In this document: piece by piece, positions 46,245 to 56,200 of the stretch | Position numbering within the stretch: position 1 is the first letter of the stretch | Layout of the letters: the number at the start of each line of letters is the position of its first letter | DNA from: Galerina marginata | Lineage: Eukaryota > Basidiomycota > Agaricomycetes > Agaricales > Galerinaceae | NCBI GenBank assembly: GCA_023014335.1 | Contig: JAECYW010000012.1 | Location: 558,001-622,000, forward strand | Length of the DNA: 64,000 nucleotides | Direction of reading: 5' to 3' | Made by a program: the position numbers and the translations under genes | Notes under the pieces: model-generated | The model's input: the letters and a program-made list of their open reading frames with translations, nothing else | The model's database searches: none | What the model was told of the DNA's origin: nothing

Positions 46245-47781
46245 ATGGCACCCCAATCAAAATCCGATACCAGTACAGAGCCAGAATTCCCGTCGTTGTT
46301 CAAAGCGGCGTTCACCCAACTCGCCATCGACAATCACGCGCACCCTCTGCTTCGAGAGGATATGCGGGACAAGCTCGCTTTCGAGGGTCTCATCTCCGAA
46401 GCGGAAGGCGAGACGCTAACAGAGGACGCCGTGCACACTCTTGCGTGCTTTCGAGCGACCAAGCAGCTCGCACAGCTTTTCGGGTTGGACAAAAACGCCA
46501 GTTGGGGGGATGTGAAGCGGCACCGCGCGGCGATGGGGTATATGGATTTGTGCAACTTGTGTTTTAAGGACGCGGGGATACATAGCATCCTAATCGATGA
46601 TGGGTTGGGTGGTGTGGCGGACATGGCGGAGGGGTATAAGTGGCATGATCAGCTCACGGAGGGGAAAACGAAGAGGATCGTAAGGGTGGAGATCGTGGCT
46701 GAGGTACGTGGTCCTGCGTGTTTATGGGTTTGAGACTCGCATGCCAAGGCTGATTTGTCGTGATGCAATGGACAGGGGATATTGAAGAGGTTATTTTCGT
46801 CGCTGCTAATTTCGTCCGGGGTAGGCGTGGACGTGCAGGTGACTTCGGCTGAACTTGAGGGCCTTCTTGATTTGTTCGAAGGGGAGTTCAAGAAGACTTT
46901 GACGGAGAGTGCAAGAGAGGAGGATGTGGTGGGGTTCAAGTCCATTGTGTGCTATCGAACAGGGATGATTGTGTCTGTGGTTGGGAGGGACGAGGAGAAA
47001 GTGGCTGCTTTTGCGGATGTGTTTGAGATGTATAAGACAAGGCAAGGTGAAATTCGGCTTGCGCACAAGGCGCTTAATGACGAGGTGGTGAGAATTGCGC
47101 TGGGGGTAGCTGGAGAGTGTCGGATACCAGGTAATTATAACCTGAATAGGGTGACAATTTCAGACGAATTGAATTATTGCGCAGTGCAATTCCATACTGG
47201 ACTCGGAGACAGCGACATAACGCTCACGCTCGCATCGCCAGCGCACCTGCAGCCTGTAATAAAGGCATTCCCGGAGACGCAGTTCGTGCTACTGCACTCG
47301 TCTTACCCCTACACGCGCGAAGCTGGGTATCTGACTGCCGTGTACCGCAACGTGTACCTTGATTTTGGGGAGGTGCGTTCGTGTTCGAGTCTATTCTAGA
47401 AAAGGAATAGACGTCATGGTCATCAGGTTTTTCCGTTCGTGTCCGGGGACGGCCAGCGCACAATCATCCGGCAGGTTTTGGAATTGGCTCCGACGAACAA
47501 GATAATGTGGTCAAGTGAGCAGATTTCATAGGTGTGGTGAATGCACTGCTGAGTAATTTTAGGCGATGGACATTGGTGGCCCGAGTCGTATTATCTGGGG
47601 ATCTTCCAAGCGCGCGAGGCACTATACGAGGTGGGTGTCAATCAAGAAGCCAGACGCATCGCTGACTGTGGACTAGGTGCTGAGTGAATTTGTCAGAAGA
47701 GAAGAAATGACAGAGGGGGAAGCTGTCAAAGTAATTGGTAGATGTCTGTATGACACTGCAGCGCGAGTGTATCAGCTGTAA
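46245..47781 (+). CDS. Amidohydrolase family 2 protein, FluG N-terminal-like
   Basis: Predicted TIM-barrel metal-dependent hydrolase. The start at 46245 gives a short polar N terminus, then QLAIDNHAHPLLRE with the His-x-His metal motif of the family. Exon 1 (46245-46703) carries DLCNLCFKDAGIHSILIDDG; exon 2 begins at 46776; the following exon starts VQFHTGLGDSDITLT, with the next catalytic His, then FVLLHSSYPYTREAGYLTAV and VYRNVYLDFGE. Later exons give VFPFVSGDGQRTIIRQVLE, STDGHWWPESYYLG and the end LYDTAARVYQL, TAA at 47779-47781. It resembles the N-terminal half of FluG, but the glutamine-synthetase-like half is absent because the next gene starts 179 bp later. Substrate unknown. Confidence 0.82.
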
Positions 47782-47960
47782 CGACTGCCACGTCCGCTTG
47801 TACGAACCTCGGTGGAATGGATTGATGAGACTCAGAGCGTCGCGAAAGACGGAAAGACCACGTGACGAGGCCACGTCTAGGTGACACGTCATAACTTGCA
47901 ATAAATACCAGTCGCCGTCGCAAATTTTGTTCTTTCTGTAAAACCACCACCATCTCCATC
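47782..47960. promoter_or_regulatory. Compact BiP promoter with CACGT cluster
   Basis: Only 179 bp lie between the amidohydrolase stop and the BiP start. Four CACGT cores occur: CCACGT at 47788-47793, CCACGTGA at 47858-47865, CCACGT at 47871-47876 and TGACACGTCA at 47882-47891, followed by a TATA-like AATAAATACC at 47900-47909. CACGT cores are the shared part of unfolded-protein-response elements, so this fits ER-stress control of BiP; binding by Hac1/XBP1-type factors is inference. Confidence 0.55.
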
Positions 47961-49481
47961 ATGACCCGCCTAGCTCGTCGTCCGACGCGCGCACAGTCCA
48001 GGCACTTCCTCTCCACTCTCTCCGTCGCCTTCTTCGCCCTCGTAGCCCTTCTTTCTTTCTCTCCTGCAGTCAGCGCTGAGGAAGCCCATCCCGAGTATGG
48101 AACCGTGATTGGTATTGGTATGTCCAGATAGTCTCTTCAGAAAGCCGCTTTAGATGCTCATAGTGCTTTCTCTGTAGATTTGGGAACAACGTATGCAGAA
48201 ATTTCTTTGTTTTTCGCGAAACTGGCCTCACTAACGCTTATGTGCTGGCACCTAGTTACTCATGTGTTGGGTATGTTTCGCTAGTTCAACAGTTCGCAAA
48301 CCGTGTCTGATTACTTATTCACAGTGTACAACGAGGTGGTGTCGTTGAAATCATCGCCAACGACCAGGGTCACCGGATAACGCCTTCATGGGTCAGCTTC
48401 ACTGATGACGAACGACTGTAAGCACTTCATTAAGCCTCTACTTTCCTTTCTCTGACACGTTTTCTTTCAGTGTCGGCGACAGCGCTAAAAACGCTTTCCA
48501 CTCCAACCCTCAAAACACCGTTTTCGACGCCAAGCGACTCATCGGTCGCAAGATGGACGATCAGGATATCCTCCGTGACATGAAGCACTGGCCTTTCAAG
48601 GTCTCTGAACAAAACGGGAAGCCCGCTATCACTGTTAAGCACAAGGGCGAGGATCGTCATTTCGTGAGTTTCCAGCCTTCTTTGCTCGATTTTCTTTTTT
48701 GCTGATGACTTTGTACAGTCTCCTGAAGAAGTCAGCGCTATGGTTTTGGGCAAGATGAAGGAGACTGCTGAGGCTTACCTCGGCCACAAAGTCACCCACG
48801 CCGTTGTTACCGTCCCAGCCTGTGCGTTTGTTTTCAATTGTTCAGAATTTCGTTGCTAATCTTTATTCCAGACTTCAATGACGCTCAGCGCCAGGCTACC
48901 AAGGATGCCGGTACAATCGCCGGTCTCCAGGTCCTCCGTATAATCAACGAGCCTACCGCCGCCGCCATCGCCTACGGTCTTAACAAGAAGGGCGGTGAAT
49001 CTCAGATTATCGTCTACGATCTCGGAGGTGGAACTTTCGATGTCTCTCTCCTCTCCATCGACGACGGTGTCTTCGAGGTCTTGGCCACCGCCGGTGACAC
49101 CCATCTTGGTGGTGAAGATTTCGATAACCGTGTTATCGATTTCCTCGTCAAGACTTACAAGAAGAAGACCGGAACCGACGTTAGCAAGAACCTCAGGGCT
49201 CTTGGTAAACTCAAGCGTGAGGTCGAGAAAGCCAAGAGGACTTTGTCCAGCCAACAGAGCACCAAAATCGAAATTGAAAGCTTCGAGGATGGCAATGACT
49301 TCTCTGAGACCCTTACCCGCGCCAAGTTCGAGGAACTCAACATGGACCTCTTCAGGAAGACCATGAAGCCCGTCGAGCAGGTGTTGAAGGACGCCAACGT
49401 CAAGAAGGAGGATGTCGATGAGGTAAGGAAATTGCTTATTCCGTTTTTCGAATGGTCTTCTGATATATTTCCACAAAGGTC

Positions 49482-49514
<33 letters not shown>

Positions 49515-50498
49515 GTCCAACAACTCCTGAAGGAGTACTTCGGTGGCAAGGAGCCTTCCAAGGGAATCAACCCCGATGAGGCTGTCGCCTATGGTGCCGC
49601 TGTCCAGGGTGGTATTCTCTCTGGTGCCGAAGGAACCGCCGATGTCGTCCTTGTCGATGTCTGCCCCCTTACCCTTGGTATCGAGACCACTGGTGGAGTT
49701 TTCACCAAGCTCATCCCCCGTAACACTGTCATTCCCACCAGGAAGTCCCAGATGTGAGCACTTTCTATGACTTCGTGTCTGGACTTTTTATTGATGAGCG
49801 ATTCGTATTTAGCTTCTCGACTGCCGCTGATAACCAGCCCACCGTCTTGATCCAAGTCTTCGAGGGTGAACGTTCTTTGACCAAGGACAACAACCTCCTC
49901 GGCAAGTTCGAGCTTTCAAGCATTCCTCCCGCTCCTCGCGGTGTTCCTCAGATTGAGGTCACCTTTGAGATTGACGCCAACGGTATCATGAAGGTCGCTG
50001 CCGCTGATAAGGGAACGTAAGTGCTCTAATTTTAATACATGTTGAGTTTGTACTCAGCCATATTTCTTTAGTGGCAAATCTGAGTCTATCACCATCACCA
50101 ACGAGAAGGGACGTCTCAGCCAAGAGGAGATCGACCGCATGGTTGCCGAAGCTGAGAAGTTCGCGAGCGAGGACGAGGCCCAGCGCAAGCGCATCGAGGC
50201 CCTCAACTCCCTCTCCTCCTTCATCTACGGGCTCAAGAACCAGCTCGGCGACCAGGAGGGGCTCGGCGGCAAGATCTCTGATGAGGACAAGAAGACAATC
50301 TTGGCCGCCGTCAAGGATACCACGGACTGGATCGACGAGAACGGGTCGAGTGCGAGCACTGAAGACCTGGAGGAGAAGCTCGCGGAGGTGCAGGGTGTTG
50401 TCAACCCGATCACGTCGAAGCTGTACTCGGGTGGTGGACCGTCTGGCGGCGCTGATGAGGATGATGAGGAGATGGGCCGCGATCATGACGAGCTGTAA
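47961..50498 (+). CDS. kar2: ER-resident HSP70 chaperone BiP/Kar2 (676 aa)
   Basis: ATP-driven chaperone of the ER lumen, assisting translocation, folding and the unfolded-protein response. Ten exons were traced: 47961-48117, 48178-48190, 48256-48270, 48325-48417, 48471-48663, 48719-48821, 48872-49422, 49479-49753, 49813-50016 and 50072-50498, giving 677 codons with the stop. The signal peptide ends about at VSA/EEAH (residue 39). The nucleotide-binding domain shows IDLGTTYSCVGVQRGG (from residue 52), [48 protein letters not shown] and [20 protein letters not shown]. The substrate-binding domain has [18 protein letters not shown] and [11 protein letters not shown]. The C terminus is HDEL, the ER-retrieval signal. 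Exons 2 and 3 are micro-exons of 13 and 15 nt within the phosphate-binding loop. Confidence 0.96.
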
Positions 50499-50850
50499 TT
50501 TTATTGGTGTTTATGTAGACGCGGTGAGGACCCGGCCTTTTGGCTCGAGGGTTCGCGAAGATGGATGGATGCGCACATACATGCGCGATTGGCGTTGAAA
50601 AGGCATACCATTGGTATATAGTTACCTTAGCTTTGAGGCAATTAATTTAAAGAATATTGAATCGCCATCGTATCCTGCGAGACTGCAAGACATTTGTAGT
50701 ACACTGGTAGCTTGGTGATGGCTGTCAACAAGAACATTGGTTTCCGAACGAGGAGAATTTCGAAAATCAAGACTCAATTGCAAAAGGCGGTCACTACTGT
50801 AGACTGTAAAGGAAACCCAACTCTGCAAAAAAACAACGACAGAGAGCAAT

Positions 50851-51387
50851 CTAATAGTAAGGGTAAGTCAAGTAAGCACCAGGTTCGGTCATGCCTTGTA
50901 AGAGGGGGGAGCGGAGAGGGGTAGATCCCCTCCCGCGATCGCGGTGCTGGAGGTCCCTGTACGAATGTTGAGAGATGGCTGCATAAGAACAATTTTTAGA
51001 GACAGTTGGCAAGTCCTGCGGCTCGGAGGGACGATTTTCGGTTGTAGTACTAGCAGGGACTACCTTTTCAGGGCTGGGATCGCTCAAGCCCAAGCTCGGT
51101 GGGTGCTTTGTCTCTCCGGCCGGCGTCAGACTTTTATATACTTCTACGATCCTCCTCTGTTCACGTCCATAACTTGGTTCTACCACAAGCAACCATAAGA
51201 GAAGGAAGAGGAGAGTGATTGGAAATAAGACGAGGACAAAGTTCTCGATGTCAATGGCGTTGTTGGCACGGTGCTGGCGAGGACGAGGCATAGCTGTGAT
51301 TGTTTCGAGTGCGATTGTTATGTTGCACATACAAGCAGGTGTGGTTGTGGTTGTGGGTGTGAGTACGGGTGTGGGTGTGGGTGGCAT
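50851..51387 (-). CDS. Small single-span membrane protein, hypothetical (178 aa)
   Basis: An uninterrupted frame beginning with a Thr/Pro-rich segment (PTPTPVLTPTTTTTPACM) encoded by a GT-rich repeat, then one strong transmembrane segment (NFVLVLFPITLLFLLLWLLV), then a basic and Ser/Pro-rich tail ending GAYLTYPYY. No family is recognised. It could be a real single-pass protein or a chance frame helped by the repeat. It lies between BiP and Rrp42, in reverse orientation to BiP. Confidence 0.4.
   Translation of the reverse strand: MPPTPTPVLTPTTTTTPACMCNITIALETITAMPRPRQHRANNAIDIENFVLVLFPITLLFLLLWLLVVEPSYGREQRRIVEVYKSLTPAGETKHPPSLGLSDPSPEKVVPASTTTENRPSEPQDLPTVSKNCSYAAISQHSYRDLQHRDRGRGSTPLRSPLLQGMTEPGAYLTYPYY
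51336..51387. repeat. GT-rich hexanucleotide-like simple repeat
   Basis: Imperfect GGTGTG/GGTTGTG repeats on the plus strand; on the minus strand they encode the Thr/Pro-rich start of the hypothetical ORF at 50851-51387. Confidence 0.6.
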
Positions 51388-51813
51388 GGCGGCACTTTGA
51401 GGTTCTGGGTGAGGATGACGATGTCAGCGAAACGGTCTTCTTTGTCTCGATAACAAGTCTTGAGAAGGTTGGATGGACGTACGTCTAATATCTGTAGAAG
51501 CGTAGGCAGTTTGTTGAAGGACGGGAGAGAGAGGAACACTATCGAAGAACCTGTCTCAACTTCTAAAACATTCCTCATAATCAAACTCATCAATTTCATC
51601 CTCTATGAAATCTTTTGTCACATTTGTGTTGACCTATTACGGATGACGATAGACCTAGAATGGGTGATAAAATTTTGCTCGGCCGTTGACAGTCAGAGCG
51701 TGGCTGGGGTAGTCGAAGTAGGCCTATCTCAACCGCCACGATAGCTGAGGTGACTACTCAAGTAATCATCAGACTCAAGTCAATAAGCGGATCTATTCTG
51801 TGATTTTTAGAGT
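51388..51813. other. Intergenic, no gene seen
   Basis: A spacer of about 0.4 kb between the hypothetical membrane ORF and the Rrp42 stop. A minus-strand frame at 51318-51599 mostly overlaps the simple repeat and has no recognisable content. Confidence 0.45.
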
Positions 51814-53014
51814 TCAGAAAGCATTTTTCTCCTTTATTCTACCGAGATCTTCCTCCTTCAGTTTTGTATTCAGAGAGTTCCAAACTCCACGAGCGTGTTT
51901 TTCTCCTTCCTGTAAATATTTTCCGTCAGTGTGCTGAGCAAGGTTGTGTGTGAGGAAACTGTTACCTTGATAAGCTCTGCGAGCTGCGTGGAGGGCAGGT
52001 CGATCGTTCCCAAAGTACGGATTCCTTGAATGCTTGAAGATTGTGAGGAGTCGAAGGAGAAAATTAACAGAACGCGGAGAGGAGTTGCAGCCTCTTCTTG
52101 TACTGTGGCGTCTAAAATGTGCACAGGATGAACCTGCAGAAAAAAGAAACAAATTAATCAAGAAAATTGCAAACAGAGCGCAAAGCTTACAAAGTTCAAA
52201 GTGATGCAGATCGGCCATCGTTGTCTACCATCGAGCACCTCACCTTCGTCCCAGTAGTCGGGCAGCTCAAAATCGGTAGCGTGTTGAATTTGGCGCGTGT
52301 CAAAACCACTGACGACTTCCTCATCGACGTCCATATCGCCTTGCTCAGCCTTCTTGCCTCCCCCTACCACGCCAGATGCACCAGTCTTACGGGCTTTATA
52401 CTCCACGCTACGCGTCCTTGGGACTTTTGTGTCCCACAGTGCCGCTCTTGCGGCCATGAAAAGCGCGTCGTAGACGTTGCCCGAGTCGACAAGCACGACG
52501 AGGTCGAGGTGCAGCAACCATGATTTTTTCCCGCGCAGGATGCCGAGGTTATTGGGGTGCAGGGAGCGGTGCGTGAGCGTGTCGTGCAGAATGACGGTCA
52601 TATCGTACTGCAGATCGTCAAGCGCAGCGGACGAGAGGTGCGGATAGGCCGCTGGAGAGCTTTCTTGCGGGTGAAAATTTTAGCTCGACCGTCTCACTCA
52701 CTGCCAGGTTTAACGACGACCTACCAGGTTACGCTGCATGCAATCCGGCCTCCATCGACGCCTCCGCTCCCATGCTCAATCGTCTCCACCTCCAGCTTTG
52801 CCGCTGCGAGGACCTCAGTCCCACCTGATCCGTCGTGCGGGTTTCGCCCGATGCTGAGGCGCGCGCTGCCATTCGCGAGCGGCGCCACCGATGTTTCGAG
52901 GGCGATGCTCCGGAAGTCGTGCAGGGAGCGGCCGTCGGCGCGTGAAGGGGGGTTTGCGAGGAGTCCTGCTTGGATGTAGGACTGTTCGGCTTTGGATATT
53001 GCGGTAGAGGCCAT
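51814..53014 (-). CDS. rrp42: Exosome core subunit Rrp42 (RNase PH-like)
   Basis: Catalytically inactive RNase PH-fold ring subunit of the 3'-5' RNA exosome in nucleus and cytoplasm. The start at 53014 gives MASTAISKAEQSYIQAGLLA, then the family block PPSRADGRSLHDFRSIALET, then NGSARLSIG and TEVLAAAKLEVE. A first intron splits the Cys of CSVTC, continuing SPAAYPHLSSAALDDLQYD. Later come TLTHRSLHPNNLGILRGKKS, WLLHLDLVVLVDSGNVYDAL, FMAARAALWDTKVPRTRSVE, an acidic insert (GGKKAEQGDMDVDEE), WPICITLNF and VHPVHILDATVQEEAATPLR. TGA at 51814. Four exons are likely. It begins only 187 bp from the end of the duplicated giant gene on the same strand, so the duplication border sits right next to the Rrp42 promoter. 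Confidence 0.9.
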
Positions 53015-53200
53015 GATGGCTGGTGCAGGAAGAATATTGTTCTCACGCCTCTTGAGATCACACAAATGGCACAAGTTGTCGGCGCTTAGGTACAGTACAT
53101 TGTGTAGTACAACTTCGTTACACGGTTACACAGCTAGCTCCTGCGACCCTCATGAATCCAACTCTCCTATTGAGTCAAACTTTCAACCGGGATCGCTGGG

Positions 53201-56200
53201 TTAATCATGAACCTCGACAGCCGGGCCAGAACTCCCAGGAGGATCCATGGGAGGTGGAAGGGTTACGAGGTCGTTTAACTCTTGTGCAGTACACGTAACA
53301 AAATCGCCATCCTGCCCGATGAAGTTGACTTGATCTGCCTGTACTGTGATACTTGCGATGTAACGTGCTCCGCTTTTCGTTACCTGTCCAATAAGCTTGT
53401 TGTTCCGATCGAACCCTAGAATCGCAAGGGCATTGCGATTGTCATCGAAGCTCAACGCTGTATAACTAGGAGTTAGTTCATGTCGTCGGAAAACAGCAGT
53501 CTGTTCGCACCCCAAAACCTGTATCCAGTAATGAACTCTACTACCGGGTACGTTTTGCTGTAGCCTTCGTTTAGCTTGAAGTAGTCCATGCCTACTGGTG
53601 GCGGTGGTTGCAGAGCGCTATCGGCAGTTGTGACAAGAGGGATTGCAAGTAACCTTTCAAACGTGAACCCCACAGATTGTCTTGCTTGTCCAATAAAGTT
53701 GATTATCTGTATTCCCGACTCGGAGCCTATGGTGATACTCCAAACATAGTGAGCCCCGTTCTCGTACCACGTCCCCACAAGTTTGTTGTCCTTGTCAAAG
53801 GCGAGAATAGCCATTGCAAGGCGGTCGTCGGTGTGGTTAAGGGCTGATGGAACACAATGAGCACGATTACTGAGGAGCAGAAAATAGAAAGCGTACCCCA
53901 ATAGACATATGGGCCAAGCTGGAACACAGGATAAGTTGTATTGTCAACCACAAGGGTGTCCGGGTTTGTGATGTGAGCATACTTCAAGCCGTCAGGAGCC
54001 TGGGGCTGCTTTGTCGCGTCCATGATTGATATTGTTGGCGGTAGCTCGAGGTAGGCCCCCGTAGCAGGTTCGCCTTGGGTGAAGAAAGCGTACTTGGGGT
54101 CGCCACCCCAAGTGGCGGCAAGTGCAACTACCTTCGCTGTCACTCGTAGACCCTGCAAGTCAAATGGCGGCGCGGTCATGGACATTGTGTCGCCAGCGTA
54201 TGACTTCAATTTGACCACTGCCGTGTCGTTTATGTAGAGCGTCAGCGCTGTCACAATCGATTCGTCCGAATATAATGGATTCCACTTGACTTCCAACTCC
54301 CGTTGACCGGCTTTTAAGACGACCTGAACGGAGACCGCTTCTTTGGACATATCTAGCCATTGAGCAGCGAATCGGGGTCGGAGCTGCGAGAAGTCGTAAA
54401 CGAGGTTAGCTCTGCGGAGCTTGTAGTCCTCCAATTGCTTTTGGTCAAGTTTTGCGACGGTAGACGGGTTGGTCACCACTTTGCGGAGCAAGACAAGGGC
54501 GTCGCGGTATTCAAGAGAGCATTGGAGCGCCAATTCAAGGGCTGTCTTGTAGTCTTTGCTCTTGGACCAGCGGTCGAAGTCCTTGTTGAGAGCGCCATAT
54601 ATTTGCTGAGCGTATGGATCTTGGTCAGATGGTGGGCTAAGTGGACCGGGAGTTTGCGGATGAGGTGGTGGATCTGTTGGTTGAGAGGGTACTAGTGCAG
54701 GTATGACACCGAATAAACCAAGGAGGACGCCAGGCAAGGATTCTTCGGTAGCTCCAGCTTCGCCGGCAGCAACAGCAGCAGCACTGCCTGGTATTCCACC
54801 ACCTCCTCCACCACCTCCACCACCGCCTCCGCCTCCGCCATCCGACGGACCAGTATCCCCGTCTGAACCACCGCCATCGTTGCTTTCGTCGGGTTCCTGG
54901 TCGGGATCTGCGGGATCTGATGGATCGGGCTCCGGCTCGTAGTAGTCACGGCAAATCAGACTTGCAAGCGCTTGCGCGGAAAGTTCTTTGAGTGCAATAA
55001 GCGCAACAACTTCAGCAAGCTTGTCCTTGTTGTCCCACAATCCCTTTACGATTCTGAAGACTCGCTTTAATGACAAAGAGCAACTAAAGCAAAAACGAGC
55101 ACTCACACGGACGCTGAATCTGTTAAGAAATCTGCGAGGCTGTTCCCGAAGGAGTCTAGGTCCTTTGGAATTTTGACAGTAAAAGTAAGTGGGTCAAAGA
55201 CAATCTCCGTGATGGAATGATCGCCGATGGTGAGGTTGAATTTCCCAGTTACATCAAAACTGATAGTCGGGTCGCCTGACGGAACACCCTCTTCCGGAGA
55301 TTGACCAGGTTGCGAATCTGACGATTTAATATCAACACTAATCTTCGTCTTGACGAGTTTGCTAGGAGAAATATTCAGAAATACTGAAACATACAACATA
55401 CTCGGTCAAACTCACTCAAAAGCAAGAGTTATTGCGCCACAGGGACTTCCGTCCGCCTTGCTTAAATCGCCTATGGTCTTGATGACTTGAAGGGCCTCAA
55501 TAATGTCATCAAATACACCGGGAAAACTGACGAAGCGCAACCGGTTCTTGCCATCCTTACGAGCTAGCTCGAAGCTGACTGTGGCGGAGCCACCTGGTAT
55601 GAAGCTTGCTTTAACTGTGACGTCTCCTTGTAGGCCTGGGATTGAACTGCTGTAAGTTAGCTTAATGGACCCAACGTCGGTACCCATCAGCGATACTCCA
55701 GCTTCGACAAAGCACCCCTTGTCCGAGTCTATGGTGGACAATCCGAACGAGGGACCTTTGGTGGTGAGGTCTTTTGAGTGTAAGGTAATGCAGATAACTT
55801 CCACCGGCGTGGTCTTGGTTGCCATGATCCTGATGCCCTTCTTATTATCGTTGCTTGTAATGATATCCACGCTTAAATCAAAAGCTATGCCTGCGTTGTC
55901 CAGACATGAGTATTCATCGATTACCCTACTGAAGCAGTAAACACGAACCGTATACACTGGTAGCAGCCTCAGCATGGAACCCTTGAAGATAAGTTCCTGA
56001 GCTCGGCCCTTGCTGTCCGGTTGGCGTCTTGGAAGTAGCGCTCCATGCGTAGTAGACGAGGAGGTTGGAGAACGAGATGTCTAGAAGCTCAGCTGGGAAT
56101 CCAGATCCGAATATACTCTGAAAAAGAATGCCGATGTTCAATGTGCCAGGGACAGTAATCACCAGCGCGCCGACGGACCCGGACATGAAAACGAGGTAGC

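Noticed and set aside
48856..49476. Long antisense frame opposite BiP
   Set aside because: It is the mirror of strongly biased BiP codons; the sense strand is unmistakably HSP70.
53727..53896. Read-through of the giant gene reading frame past the WG codons (right copy)
   Set aside because: The open frame continues by chance into the intron; the repeat pattern and matching splice sites in both copies support splicing after WG.
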